Shown in pieces: positions 49,600-60,775 of a stretch of DNA of 64,000 nt. The notes beneath the pieces are model-generated. The model was given only the letters and a program-made list of their open reading frames with translations, searched no databases and was not told the DNA's origin. The stretch comes from Kingdonia uniflora. Lineage: Eukaryota > Streptophyta > Magnoliopsida > Ranunculales > Circaeasteraceae. The position numbers and the translations under genes were made by a program. The DNA lies in assembly GCA_014058105.1 (NCBI GenBank), contig JACGCM010000882.1, positions 558,001-622,000 of the forward strand, in the 5' to 3' direction. Each line of letters begins with the position of its first letter. Position 1 is the stretch's first letter.

Positions 49600-50876
49600 T
49601 ACGGGGCGTTGAAGAGGACGAGGACGATTGGGGACGACCTTTCCTCACGTATATTAGAACCCAAAAAACGTTTGACGTCGAACTTTCTAAAGATCCCATT
49701 GAATGAAGACGCGTACTTGATAATGTCAAGCGCTATATCGTCGTGAATGATCTCCTGTACAAAATTTTGGTCACAGGATCGTATCTCGAATGCTTATCCA
49801 GTAAAGAAGCTCAGAAATTCCTATACCCACTCCATGAAGGTATTTGTGGTTCTCACGCAGTAGGAAGATCTTTAGCCAATCGAACTTTTACCTAAGGAGT
49901 CTTCTGGCCTAAAATGAAAGCTCGAGCCATCGAAATCGCAAGCAAGTGCGATGCATGCCATAGACATGAGCCCCAAATTCGAGCTCCAGCCTTGGAACTC
50001 TATTCCAACAATGTTGTTTGGCTATTCAAGAGATAGGCCATCGACCTTGTCAGAAAATTCCCCACTGCACCAGAAAAATGGAAACATCTCTTAGTAACAA
50101 CGAATTACTTCACTAAATGGGTAGAAGCAGTTCCTCTGTGTCGCACACGAGATGACGAAGTTATCAAATTTATATAGGAAACCATAATCATCCGTTTTGG
50201 CTGCCCCCATCTCATCAGAATCTATAATGGACCTCAATTCGTTGGCTCCAAGGTCATCGGATTCCCTAATCAGCACAACATCATACACTCTCCTTCCAAT
50301 CCGTATTACCCACAAGGGAATGGTCAGGCCGAAATCACTAATCGAACTATCGTAGATGGAATCAAAAAGTGCTTGACAGAGAAAAAGGGTAATTGGGTTC
50401 ATAAATTACCACATATGTTATGGGCTTATCGAATAACACCTCAAGTATCAACTAGATGCACGCCATTCCTCCTAGCTTATGGTACAAAAGCAATCATCCC
50501 TACTCGGTATCATCACCCAATACGCGACCATACCATGACAGATGAAAAAAATGAATTCCAGTTAGCATGTAATATGAAGTGGACCGAGGAGACTAGAGAC
50601 AAAACAATTATGAATTTAGGAAGATACCACCAAACTTTAGCCTAATCTTTCAACAAACTAGTTCGTCATAGAGAGTTCGAAATCAAAGATCTCGTCTTAC
50701 GAGAAGTTCCCAAATACCGAAAAGAAGTCAATGCTGGGAAACTGTCCAAAAATTGGGAAGGTCATTTTATCATTGTTGGAAAAAGTGGCCTTGGTTCTTA
50801 CGATCTTGCCACTGAAAATGGAGAACAAATACCTAATCCTTGGAATACGAGAAGATTGAAGCTGTATCGCAGATAA
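49600..50876 (+). pseudogene. Tat integrase, broken
   Basis: Zinc-binding HHCC part: HEGICGSH and CDACHRH near 49835-49965. Core: AIDLVRKFPTAP, FTKWVEAVPL, NGQAEITNRTI. The second catalytic Asp, normally in SDNGPQF, is replaced here by Tyr (IYNGPQF near 50225). The C-terminus has NWEGHF and LKLYRR before the stop at 50874-50876. At least four in-frame stops, such as TAG before AIDLV. Non-functional. Confidence 0.8.
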
Positions 50877-51110
50877 TAATCTCCCACAGTGTACTTTTCT
50901 ACAATCAATCTATCATCTTGTATGACGATCTTACATCAACGAAAAACTTATGTTTGATCCCCATACATCTTAGTACTTTCTACTATTTCATATAATACTC
51001 TATCCGAGACATTCATCGTACGTGAATCTTACACCAATAAAATACTTGTGTTCGATTGCCCTACATTATAGTACTTTTCTATTATATCTAACAAGTACTT
51101 CTAAATACAG

Positions 51111-51330
51111 ATTACAGATCGTTTGTTGCTTTGGCCAAACTGATCATCAACTACATTACAGATCGTTTGTTGTTTTAGCCAAACTGATCATCTACTACTT
51201 TACCGATCGTTTGTTTCTTTGGCTAAACTAATCATCTACTATAATACAGGTCGTTTGTTGCTTCAACCAAACTGCTCATCTATTACATTACAGATCGATT
51301 GGGGATTTAGCCAAACTGATCTTTTATGTC
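51111..51330 (+). repeat. Tandem repeat, 5 x 44 bp, downstream of integrase
   Basis: Units begin at 51111, 51155, 51199, 51243 and 51287 with no length change. The consensus starts ATTACAGATCGTTTGTTGCT and continues with CCAAACTGATCATCTACTAC. The last unit is most diverged. Arrays in the region between integrase and the 3' LTR are known in Tat/Ogre elements. Confidence 0.9.
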
Positions 51331-51506
51331 TTCTACGTTTATTACCTCAACAACCATTTATTCAACAAAAGCTTTTGTATATAACATATATCTATAACTT
51401 ACATTATCGTTGGTTCCTCATAAGGTTAGTACCGGTCATTCTTTTGACATTTATCATCTACTATACACGATTAGTATACATAAAACCTTATCGGATTCCT
51501 TACGCC

Positions 51507-54500
51507 TCATTCTTCACTCGAACTATCACTTGAATCATTACCTAAATTAGAAGGTCCTGCAGTATCACGTATACAACCCTTATATAGCCGTTGCAGCATT
51601 AATTTTGGCATTTTCCTCACAACAATTTTTTTTCCATCTCTAACCATACTCTGTTTAAGAGATCCAATTTTTGCCATCATGGGATCTAAATACCCAGATC
51701 GTATTGACTCCATGTCACATTGCACATCTTTGGCAACTAAACCATCATATGCCATTTTACTTTCTACTTCCAGTCTCTTGAACTCGGAAACAAAGAACAA
51801 AATTACTGCTATCATCTCTCTCTCGTGCACATCCCCTGCTTCACTTTTCACCTGTTTAGAAAGAATGATCTCGCTAAGCTTACTTTGATCTTCTTTCAGT
51901 GTAGCTTCCAAATGCTCACAACGTTTCTCCACTCGTCATTTTTCACCCCCCACATCGAAATGCCGCGATTCCAGTACTGTCATGAATTCTTCCATATGAT
52001 AAATCAAAGATATTGAACCCTCCATTTTAGTTTCACGACTTTCCCATTCTACCCTCCTTTCATCAAGTCGTATCTCCGCCTACAACAGATCAACATCTAA
52101 CTTCATATTCGCGTCTTGTAGATTGCCATTTTCTGATCGGTGCTCCAAGATATCTAGATCCTGCGTTTGTATAGTGTGCTCTAACATATATATTTGGTTC
52201 TAAGCCTTGTTTATGTCTTCACTCTGTTGATCACGGGCCACTTCTATTTTCCTTACCATCACATCAACAATCAACCACAGTACTTCATACTTACGAACAC
52301 GAGCTCGCATATCAGCTATCTCTGACTGGAACACATTTACTTGAAACTACAGGTCCTTCACGTTATTTCCTTCATCCTCTAACACTGCCAACAGTTCTGC
52401 AACTCGAGTTCGAGTGGATGTGCATTTCGCCCCTTGTTGGCTAGCTTGTTCTGCCCTACTTCCAACTTCAACACCCTTTTTTTATCACTTCTTCTAAACT
52501 CTCTATCTTTCTTAGTCTGACGGCTAGTACCGCCTCCTCTCGAAGCACTTCAGTCATGCAGATTACTGCATTTCACTCTTTTGACATCTCCGCCTTTATA
52601 TTTTCTTATACTTCAATAGCACTTTTTAGTGCACCCAGACTCGAACTTAGCTCAGCGTTCAATTGTTTGTTTTGGGTGCGTAAAACGTCATACTGACTTT
52701 GAATCGCTATTAGTTCCACCTGCCATAACAAATTACATTTATAGTAGTTTGTTTACAATAACATATTACATATCACAGTTAACAAGTTTAAATCAAACAC
52801 ATAATATCTGAGTAATTTCCATATATCATCACAGAGAACAAATTTCATTTATGATAAAAACAACATAGTATGCAAAGCTCTAACATACACAGGGTTAGTA
52901 ATCAACTGGAACACCCTATTTTCGCCTCTTCGAGATATTCGAGGCCTGACCTTTATCTCTCGAACTCTTTCTACTCATTATTTGAACATCTGTAGGAGTC
53001 GTAAAGGTCACCACCTCCTGCTGGCGTTTTTTGCGCCAAGATCAAAGTATCATACTCTCGATCTCATCCTCATCATCTTCTGATAGCAGTTCCATCGACC
53101 TAGGAATGGGTTTCTTACCAATAATTTCCCTTTCATCTTTAGTGAACCACATATTTTCAGCCTGGGCATTCTCCACGTCAAAATCCTTACCACATTCCGT
53201 TATGAACTTCCTAAATACGTTCTCTACCCTAGACAGTTCTCCTCCATAAAATTGAATGGCACTGTCTATATGACGCTCATGGCTTGTTCGAGCATCAACT
53301 TTTGATCGCGATGGATATAGATGTTCCTTCAAATCCATATGCGCCTTGTATAGACGCTGACATGTTTCTTTTTATAATACACCTAAAGCCCTCACATCAG
53401 CCTCTACCTTCATTCGAACAGTCACCTCTTTTGACAATTGCGTCGCTAGAGACATTTTTTGCTCAACATGTTACAATAACTCATCCAGTAACTCCTTTAA
53501 TTCACCCTCTAATTTCTTTTGGACCTTTATTTGCTTTATTCTTATCCTGAAAAATATAATTCTCATGGCCCTCCAATCCTATATAAAGCCAAACGCATCA
53601 GATAATGGTTATACATTACCCCATACAACAGATACACCAGCTCAAGCAGAACACTTTCTCGCCTCTACACTATGACGATTACGTACTTCTTAAGCTAAAA
53701 ACATAACTCGAGCTGGGTCCAGAATTACACCTCTCTCCTTCAAAATCTCTACATAAGCTTCTTTTAACCCTCGTTCACTATCTACTTCAACCTCGAAATA
53801 CAATGTCAAAGCTATTAGCATACTTTGACACCTGGCCTTATCACTCGGGTCGTTAAAATATGTCAACTCTTTTGGTTTTTGAACTAATACCCCCTTTCCT
53901 CTTCCTTTCTTAGCACCTCATCCCTTTCTATTTTTATCTTAGCATATCTACACTAAAGATCATATAACTCTTAAAAAGTTTTCTTTAAATTCAACTTAAA
54001 TTACTTTATCTCATATTCAATTTTATTAAGTACCTGTTGAATACGAGCCACAGAATCCCTCGCTCTACTCAACGATCTCTCCAGTTCAGAGCTAGTTTTT
54101 CTCAATCGCTCTATCTCCTACACAGAGTAGAAATACCTTGTTATCATATAACCATTCAAAATAAGCATATTTCAAATCATTACTCCAACTTAAACAAAGT
54201 ATGACAATACAAAGTACAATCACATCGATATCACATGAACTGCAAAAATAGAATACCACAGAATATTTAGGGATTCTTGTTGATTTTTACCTCAGATGGA
54301 GCCTCTAACGTCGTCCCAACAGGTTGGACTGGATCAGCAAGTTTCGAAGAAGGATCTAATATTTTCCTAGGAAGAAGAACTGGTTTAGTACGTTCCGATA
54401 GAGGGTCTAATATTTTCTCAATAGATCAGACTGGCTCACCATTTCCTGGTGGGAGATCCAACGTTTTCTCCGATGAAATAACAACATCAGACATCCCTTC

Positions 54501-56920
54501 GTCTGCAGCCTTTGAAGGGAAAAATTTTTCCTCATACCTACCAGTCTGGCCTAGCTCGACATCCTCTGGACTCAATCTAAAATCATAATAGGATTGGACG
54601 AAGTGGTTTCTTTCCACTAAAAGGGCGGCGATTGATTTCGACATCACATCATCATGCCCCACCAGATCTTTATGCTTTTCTGCGAGCTCTGCAGCTGCTA
54701 TAGCTTCTTCATTTTTTTTTCCTTCTCCAACATGAGCTTAGCCTCGAGCTCCTTCGTACGAGCTGTTTGAAATTCAAATCTCTCCGTAAGACGCTGAACT
54801 CCTGGCTCCTATTTTCCAGACACTGTCTGGCCCCCTTCAGCAGCGTTGAGAGCTGCCGATACAAAACAACACATAAAGACAGATTCAGTTCAACAGTTTT
54901 TTAATTCAAAGATAAAGACAATTACCAATTTTTAACACATATCACAAAAGCATGTTCGAGATACTCATCTTCGAGCTGCTGCGGATTTGTCCCAGCCATC
55001 AGACAGTACTTCAGCTGCAACTCTTTCATCTTGGACACAGGATAAGGGCTAGTTCGAGAACTACCCTCCTCCTCATGCTGTTTTTTCTTCAACAAACTCT
55101 TTTCAGCCTCTACAGGGGCAACCACACTCACTTCAAGTCTTTCCTCCACATCGCCAGAAACAGGTTTTGCGATCTCTTGTTTGGTGACCGCAATTCCAGC
55201 AGCATGGGTACTTTATTGCGCTAACTTTCGCGGCCTCTGAGTATTCCGTTTGGTGGTCTGAGGTGCTGGAGGTGAAAGACTAAGAACATCAGCAACAATC
55301 AAGCCAGCTTTCCCCTCAGCCATAGGTCGTTCTCCTGAGCTCGCTGAACTTTAAGTACTACAAAATCTACCCTTTTATCTCTAAGGATACCCAACTCACC
55401 GAGTACCTACTTTAGCTCGTTCTGATCAAACGCAACACCGTCGAACAGGCTGGTCATGTCAGAGGTAGACGAAGGTTTGGGTTTTGCCAATACAAAGAAC
55501 AAAACATATTATTTAAATAGTGTGAAGACATGGTTATTGATTATTTGAAGATTGCTCAACATTACTTACTCGGATTATAATATCTATGGTTCAGTTCGAG
55601 CGCTGGTTAATCTGGAATGCATACAGTTACCCTCTACCCATACAAGGTGGTCGTTTCATGGTCTACCCGCAAATTCAAAATCAAAGATTTTTGGCATAGG
55701 TGAATTACTATACAGGTAACCACTACTTCGACCCTCGACATATTTCCATTTATAAAACTTCATCACATCTTCAGTTTTGAACTGCTTCACAGTCCCTTCC
55801 TTCCTCCATTTTTTATTTAGTGCCTCACATACCCTCATCATCTCATAAACATTCCCATTTAACTGGGCAGGGCAACACTGTAACACATTCATAATCCCTT
55901 TCTGAAAGTAGGTCAGAGGAATTCTAAGGCCATATACGACCTGATTTAAGAAACACAAAAATCCACCACTCGGGCCTGATAGCTCGAGGCCATTATAATA
56001 TGAGAGATTAACCTCCTCACTAATCCTTCTATCCTTCTTCCACTTCTCCAAGTATGGGACGTGGTAGTATACCTCCTCTTTTCCCTTTTCTGGGATATAG
56101 GCCCTAAACCAGCAACCTTGGTCCTCCACATAACTTATCCATTCTCCCTGCAATTTCTTCTTAAATTTTAAGTATTCTTTTCCTACATCTAACCCCTTTG
56201 GGTATATGACAAAGATTATCTCTTTTATATCATCCATCTATATCACTTCCTCAATTTTATTGGGTTCCCCAACCTCTACGGTCGTCCCTATACTATTTAC
56301 AGTTTTTGCCATGGCACTACAATCGTCCTCCCTCCCTGAAGACGATGTTTCCTATGAACTCAAAGATACTATAAACCTACTAGTAGGATTACTAGGTTTA
56401 GAATGCATACTGGACCTACAAATACAGAAATGTATTTTATCATTATCTCTACACTACATACAGTAACAACAACCCCACCTTCTACCCAGTCAGCACGTCT
56501 ACTTTGCAATTTCCTAAAAACACAAAACAAAACTCAATCATTTCCATTTTCCCTACCCTTCTTCCAGCAACCATTTTCTCTTTCTAGAGTCTATCCATAT
56601 ACAAAAACTTCTACACTCCAAGACTCTCTTATATTTACTCTAAAAACTCAAAAGCCCCAAATGATCAGAACTTCTCACATCTACAACGATACACATTCAA
56701 ATCATACAGATTACTAAACAAATCAAACCGGCAAAACTTTTATATTACAAACCTGTACTTGAAGAACAACAATCATCTGCTTTGCCCGGACGTCTTTTCG
56801 AGAACGCCCGCTCCCGTCGTTTCTCTGACAATTTTTTATCGCCTGATGAAGGTATCCCTCTCAAATCACACTCAGAACTCAAACGTTTCCTCTCCTTGGA
56901 AATAAGATTTACATCATTTT
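51507..56920 (-). pseudogene. Antisense gene of the Tat element (gypsy-type Transposase_28-like, coiled coil)
   Basis: Read on the minus strand. A first exon-like block at about 56920-56753 encodes a basic, NLS-like segment (SKERKRLSSEC, KKLSEKRRERAFSKRR). GT at 56752-56751 and an AG at 56417-56416 bracket a 337-bp AT-rich segment that looks like an intron. The frame then runs through 56237-55656, the best preserved part at 193 residues (VIYPKGLDVGKEYLKFKKKL, LELSGPSGGF, VYGLRIPLTYFQ). It continues in broken pieces (TSLFDGVAFDQNELK, LSPEDVELGQTGRY) and a coiled-coil tail at 51932-51507 ending SSDSSSEE. Tat elements are known to carry an antisense ORF here. A one-base phase mismatch at the intron and several stops mark it as decayed. 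Confidence 0.6.
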
Positions 56921-56966
56921 TTTTCCTCTGAAACTGTAGATAATTTATGAGGGAGAGAGAGATGAG

Positions 56967-56974
56967 TTTTTATA
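56967..56974 (-). promoter_or_regulatory. Antisense TATA box
   Basis: On the minus strand this reads GAGTATAAAAACTC, about 50 bp upstream of the first antisense exon block. A second similar word (GAGTATAAAAGT) lies near 57050-57061. The position relative to the antisense frame fits a promoter. Confidence 0.5.
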
Positions 56975-57300
56975 CTCTCCCTCAGTTTATGAAACGACAT
57001 CTCTTTCTGACACGCATCAACCACCCCTACTGTCTCTACAGACACACCTTACTTTTATACTCTACCAAGATCGTACAACATTCCTAAAATAGCTCAATAT
57101 CTAAAATTCGAAGATATCTCTACAGTTGTTAAAATCCTACAGCTGTCATCCACAATATCCGTACATTAACAATTAGATAAAATACTTTATTCTTATTCAA
57201 TCAGGTCAAGGAATCAATTATACCTCATCTTACATTTATTTAAACACCACCACAGAATACTAAAAATAGATTACTTATTACAAGCTCCCACGCTTCGGGT

Positions 57301-57669
57301 TCAACGAGCTCTCCAGTCACATCTAAAACAACCTCGATGGTTTACCTCCCAACACAGAATTATCTCTCCTCTTCCTGCCCTTGCATCCTCTTCAACAATT
57401 TTGTCACATGCGAGCTGTTGAACAGTCAGTTCCTGTACCGTGGCACTCAACAGTGACCTCCGAAACACATCGCACCAGAAATAGCGGTCATACTCTGCAC
57501 GCTTACCTTCTTCATCTAGTCCGGTCAGATTCAATAGCCATTTCGGTAGCACACCATCATACGACAATCGACAAAAATACCGCTCCCAAAGTTTTACAAC
57601 CTTGATATGGAACCGACCATCCGCTGCCTGATGAGCACGCAAGAGCGAGTCCTCGCCCTGGTTAGTCAC
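57301..57669 (-). CDS. Uncharacterised antisense ORF in the Tat 3' region
   Basis: About 120 codons open on the minus strand, upstream of the antisense gene. It contains VVKLWERYFCRLSYDG, LPKWLLNLTGLDEEGKRAEY and VFRRSLLSATVQELTVQQLA. I do not recognise the family. A splice-acceptor-like TTCTACAG lies just upstream near 57695, so it may be an exon. The only start in frame is a GTG; no ATG is seen. Confidence 0.3.
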   Translation of the reverse strand: MTNQGEDSLLRAHQAADGRFHIKVVKLWERYFCRLSYDGVLPKWLLNLTGLDEEGKRAEYDRYFWCDVFRRSLLSATVQELTVQQLACDKIVEEDARAGRGEIILCWEVNHRGCFRCDWRAR

Positions 57670-58582
57670 ACTACCTTCAGAGCAAATTTATCCCTGTAGA
57701 AGATACAAATCATAACAGCCAAGATTCATTATTTTATAGCCACCTGGAAGATCTTTGAAAATATCATCCCACTGATTTGGCCAAAGGAGATATTATTCAA
57801 GAATAATTCGCTGGAACAACAGAAGATCAGCATCATATCCAAAATTATTGTGACAGATCATTGTTTCCATATTATGAAGTATCTTCTCAGATTTTATACG
57901 AACAAGTATACAGATGGCATCATACAAAATCACGCAATATCAATTCTTTTTTCCCAGTTTGAAACATTTTTTGCCCAGTTCGCATATACAGATCGCCGAC
58001 AAAATGTATACTTTCACACTAATCCATCATCTTACTTACATTACCTATGATCACATCCTCAAACTCCTCTAAATTTTTAAACCTCCAACTAAGATCCTCA
58101 CAAATCAATTTTCCCCATCACACTCCATGATCAATTATCACCTATTTTATAGACTCCTATTTTACAACAGCATCTTGCACAAACAAGGTCAAGACAAGGT
58201 ACATAATACCAGAACGATGATATTTCATTAAGTTCGAAATTTTCTCTTACAAAATACTTTGCATATGGCATAATACCAATAAATTCTTTACAGCTAAACT
58301 ACCAGTACATACATTTTACATATTACTTTCAATTTACATCAAGTACCAGCTCGACGTGTCTATCAACAGTCAACAAGGAAGAAGATGTAAAAGTTGAAGC
58401 AACTTTCAAATTTTGATCCCATGCTGTATGGCACAGGGACCGGTTAGAACTAGAAATCACAGATGAAAGATCTTCTTCATGGCCAAAATCTATGGTCCAT
58501 GGAAGAAAATAATCTTCTACATCCTCCCCACCTCTTCTACCATAACCCCACCTCCTCGCATGCTAGAGACAAACATAATGCT

Positions 58583-58921
58583 TTATTTCTTCAACAAGAC
58601 CCACTCATTAGCAGGGTATCGACGAGACTCCCTCGGACAAACGTCTATCGCTTCATCTTCAGTTGTAACAGCCTCCTCCGCTAGTAATCGAAGCCCGTTT
58701 CGGCGTTTCGCCTCCGATGTCAACAGATAATGGAAACGTACCATTTGATAATGGTTATCCCCAATCTCCATCACTTCTTCATATGACATATGATGATAAA
58801 TGGGAGACACAAGAATTGGCATTGAAAAATGCAACGGTTGGTATCCAAAATACCTTATGCACAGTTCTTCCATCTTCCTACGAATCTTCAACTTCCGAGC
58901 CTGAGTCCTTATCACCACCAT
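58583..58921 (-). CDS. Uncharacterised antisense ORF near the Tat 3' LTR
   Basis: A 112-codon minus-strand frame with ATG at 58921. It has a basic N-terminus (RTQARKLKIRRKMEE), then MSYEEVMEIGDNHYQMVRF, and KRRNGLRLLAEEAV near the end. No family recognised. It may belong with the open frame at 57301-57669 as exons of one antisense transcript. Confidence 0.3.
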   Translation of the reverse strand: MVVIRTQARKLKIRRKMEELCIRYFGYQPLHFSMPILVSPIYHHMSYEEVMEIGDNHYQMVRFHYLLTSEAKRRNGLRLLAEEAVTTEDEAIDVCPRESRRYPANEWVLLKK

Positions 58922-59205
58922 GTTCCCAACAACTCAGAAGTTTTGAAGTTATACAGTAAGACAGTTTACAACAGAAGCATATAGAAGAAGATTTAAGAAG
59001 AAGACTTGGTTCATCACACTCACCTCAAGATGCCTTTTATACTATGCTGAACATTTAAACAGACTCTTCAAAATCCCAACGTCAGAAGGATTTCCCATGT
59101 CAACAACATTGATTGGAACCATTGGTTCTAGGAAACACAAAAGACACCAACAGATATTCATAAATTTACATTGGAAATGATTCCCAGATATTAACTGCAA
59201 CATTA

Positions 59206-59345
59206 ATGACACTTCTCAACCAACACCACTCGCCCACAATATTTTTCATACTGTTGGCTGAGAAGGGGCGGTTGTAGTGGCTTATTCCGTATCTCGAACT
59301 CATGCTTCATCTTCGAACTACATATGAACTGACGACCTCACCAAC
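59206..59345 (+). repeat. Duplicated polypurine tract and partial LTR start
   Basis: CAACCAACACCACTCG...GAGAAGGGGCGG is followed by TGTAGTGGCTTATTCCGTATCTCG at 59273 onward, an LTR-like start of about 70 bp. The same order occurs again from about 59405 to the true 3' LTR at 59464. The period is about 191 bp. Only the first copy has a good polypurine tract. Confidence 0.65.
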
Positions 59346-59463
59346 AGAGCACATGACACAGTCAGAAATAAGATAACAACGTCAGGAAACACATACAACA
59401 TGAGTTTCTCAACCAACACCATTCGTTCATGGTATTCCTCATGCTCTTGGTTGAGAGCCGTCT

Positions 59464-60030
59464 TGTAATAGCTTATTTCGTATCTCGGACTCAAGCTTCA
59501 TCCCCGATCTCATCAACATACAAAAAGTACTACTAAAGACATGTTTAACATTTCTCAGTTCGAGTAATCGCTTTCAACCTCCACATCAACAGTTTGATTT
59601 GTGTAAGTGTCCAGTCATCAATAAAGTCGTTATACAGTAACAGAGATCAAGACGTTACACAATCTGGTCAAAGAGTATCTTACATATACTTTGTAACGTC
59701 TACCATTAAGAATCTTAATGGTCATCAAACGATCATATTATAAGACCTATAAATAGAACCAAAGAACTACAGATTAGGGATTGAAAAATTCTACACAGGA
59801 AAATTCTCACTCTAACACTCCGTATTCTCAGAACACTCATTGTAATAAGTTAGCAATCTCAATAAGATCATCTTCTCTTTCTCAAAATCCTCAAGAGATG
59901 TTGTGGTTTTTAATCTATTCAAAGGTTTTCCACGCAAAATTATCTTGTTGGTTATTGTTTACTGTTCTTGAGCGTTCTAAACACATCTGGTGTAAATGCG
60001 AAGTCCAAATCCCGGAATTAGGCTATTACA
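59464..60030 (+). repeat. 3' LTR of the Tat element
   Basis: 567 bp, starting TGTAATAGCTTATTTCG and ending GGCTATTACA. It is nearly the same length as the 5' LTR with about 65 differences by eye. It is followed by GGAGG. Confidence 0.9.
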
Positions 60031-60148
60031 GGAGGGAAACCCATAATGTCAACCAATGCTGGCATCGCTTTGATAAGAGGTTTCAGTCACAACTAGCTAT
60101 CTTCATCTCCCGCTGCAACATATGTGGCTACACCTAGCTCTCTAGCCG

Positions 60149-60775
60149 ATGGAAACTGGTATCCGGACAGCGGCAATATATGTTTATCACTTTAACATAC
60201 TAACATTAGGCTGTCGCGATGGTTCTTGGAGACGTATTGATGGACGTCCTAATGGATTAGAGATTATAAGTGGGAGTAAACGGGTTATTATCAATGGGAT
60301 TGTATTGAATTGTTTGTTCGTTGAAACACATAATCTCTATGGACCTGAGGTACGAAACTTTGCAGGAGTTGCCAACTTCCTCCCCGTGACAGCCATCAAA
60401 CCTATTGTAATGATTATGTAATGTTTCAGATGGGTGATTACCCATCACTTCTGCATCGGTGTGCCCACTATAGTCCATTATGGATATGGAGTTTGAAAAA
60501 AAAATCCATTAGTGGAGCGTACAGTGGGTAAAAGAGTACAGCTTCAAACCATACATAGTAAAATGTTTCCCTCTGTGTGGATCTAATGGGAGTTTTAAAG
60601 ACGGAGAAATTATTTTCTACGACGAGACGTTTTATAAAGCAGGTAATAGTTGTGTTTATGATTTCAAGTTGGACAAGTGCAGGGAGACGCAGAAACCAAA
60701 TTCATTCAGGCTTGTTGGTTTTGTATTTCATGTCAATAGCCTTGTCCCCTTGGGGGCTGGGCAGACCTGTATAAT
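60149..60775 (+). pseudogene. F-box-associated domain protein remnant
   Basis: Plus-strand pieces resemble the F-box-associated (FBA) domain of plant F-box proteins: FNILTLGCRDGSWRRIDGRP near 60170, VIINGIVLNCLFVE near 60290, then after a break NGSFKDGEIIFYDETFY, VYDFKLDKCRE and FHVNSLVPLG near 60590-60750. These follow the order of an FBA domain (EVFTLG, VNGVLYWL, YDP, VDSLVPL). The N-terminal F-box is missing. Frameshifts are present. The 3' part and UTR are repeated at 63317-63625. Confidence 0.5.

Larger units (their letters stand above)
44726..60030 (+). mobile_element. Ty3-gypsy retrotransposon, Tat lineage, about 15.3 kb
   Basis: LTRs of 566 and 567 bp at both ends, in the same orientation, begin TG and end CA. 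The primer site region TTTGGCACCATCTGTGGG directly follows the left LTR. The order is gag, protease, reverse transcriptase, RNase H, a second archaeal-type RNase H, integrase, then about 8 kb before the 3' LTR. Two RNase H domains plus a long 3' region with an antisense frame are known traits of the Tat lineage (Retand, Ogre relatives). By eye the LTRs differ at about 65 of 567 positions, so the insertion is old. Flanking 5-mers (GCTGG and GGAGG) do not match. Confidence 0.88.

Noticed and set aside
54277..54588. 103-codon plus-strand frame in the Tat 3' region
   Set aside because: It mirrors the antisense gene's frame at 54662-54426; composition is that of a shadow.
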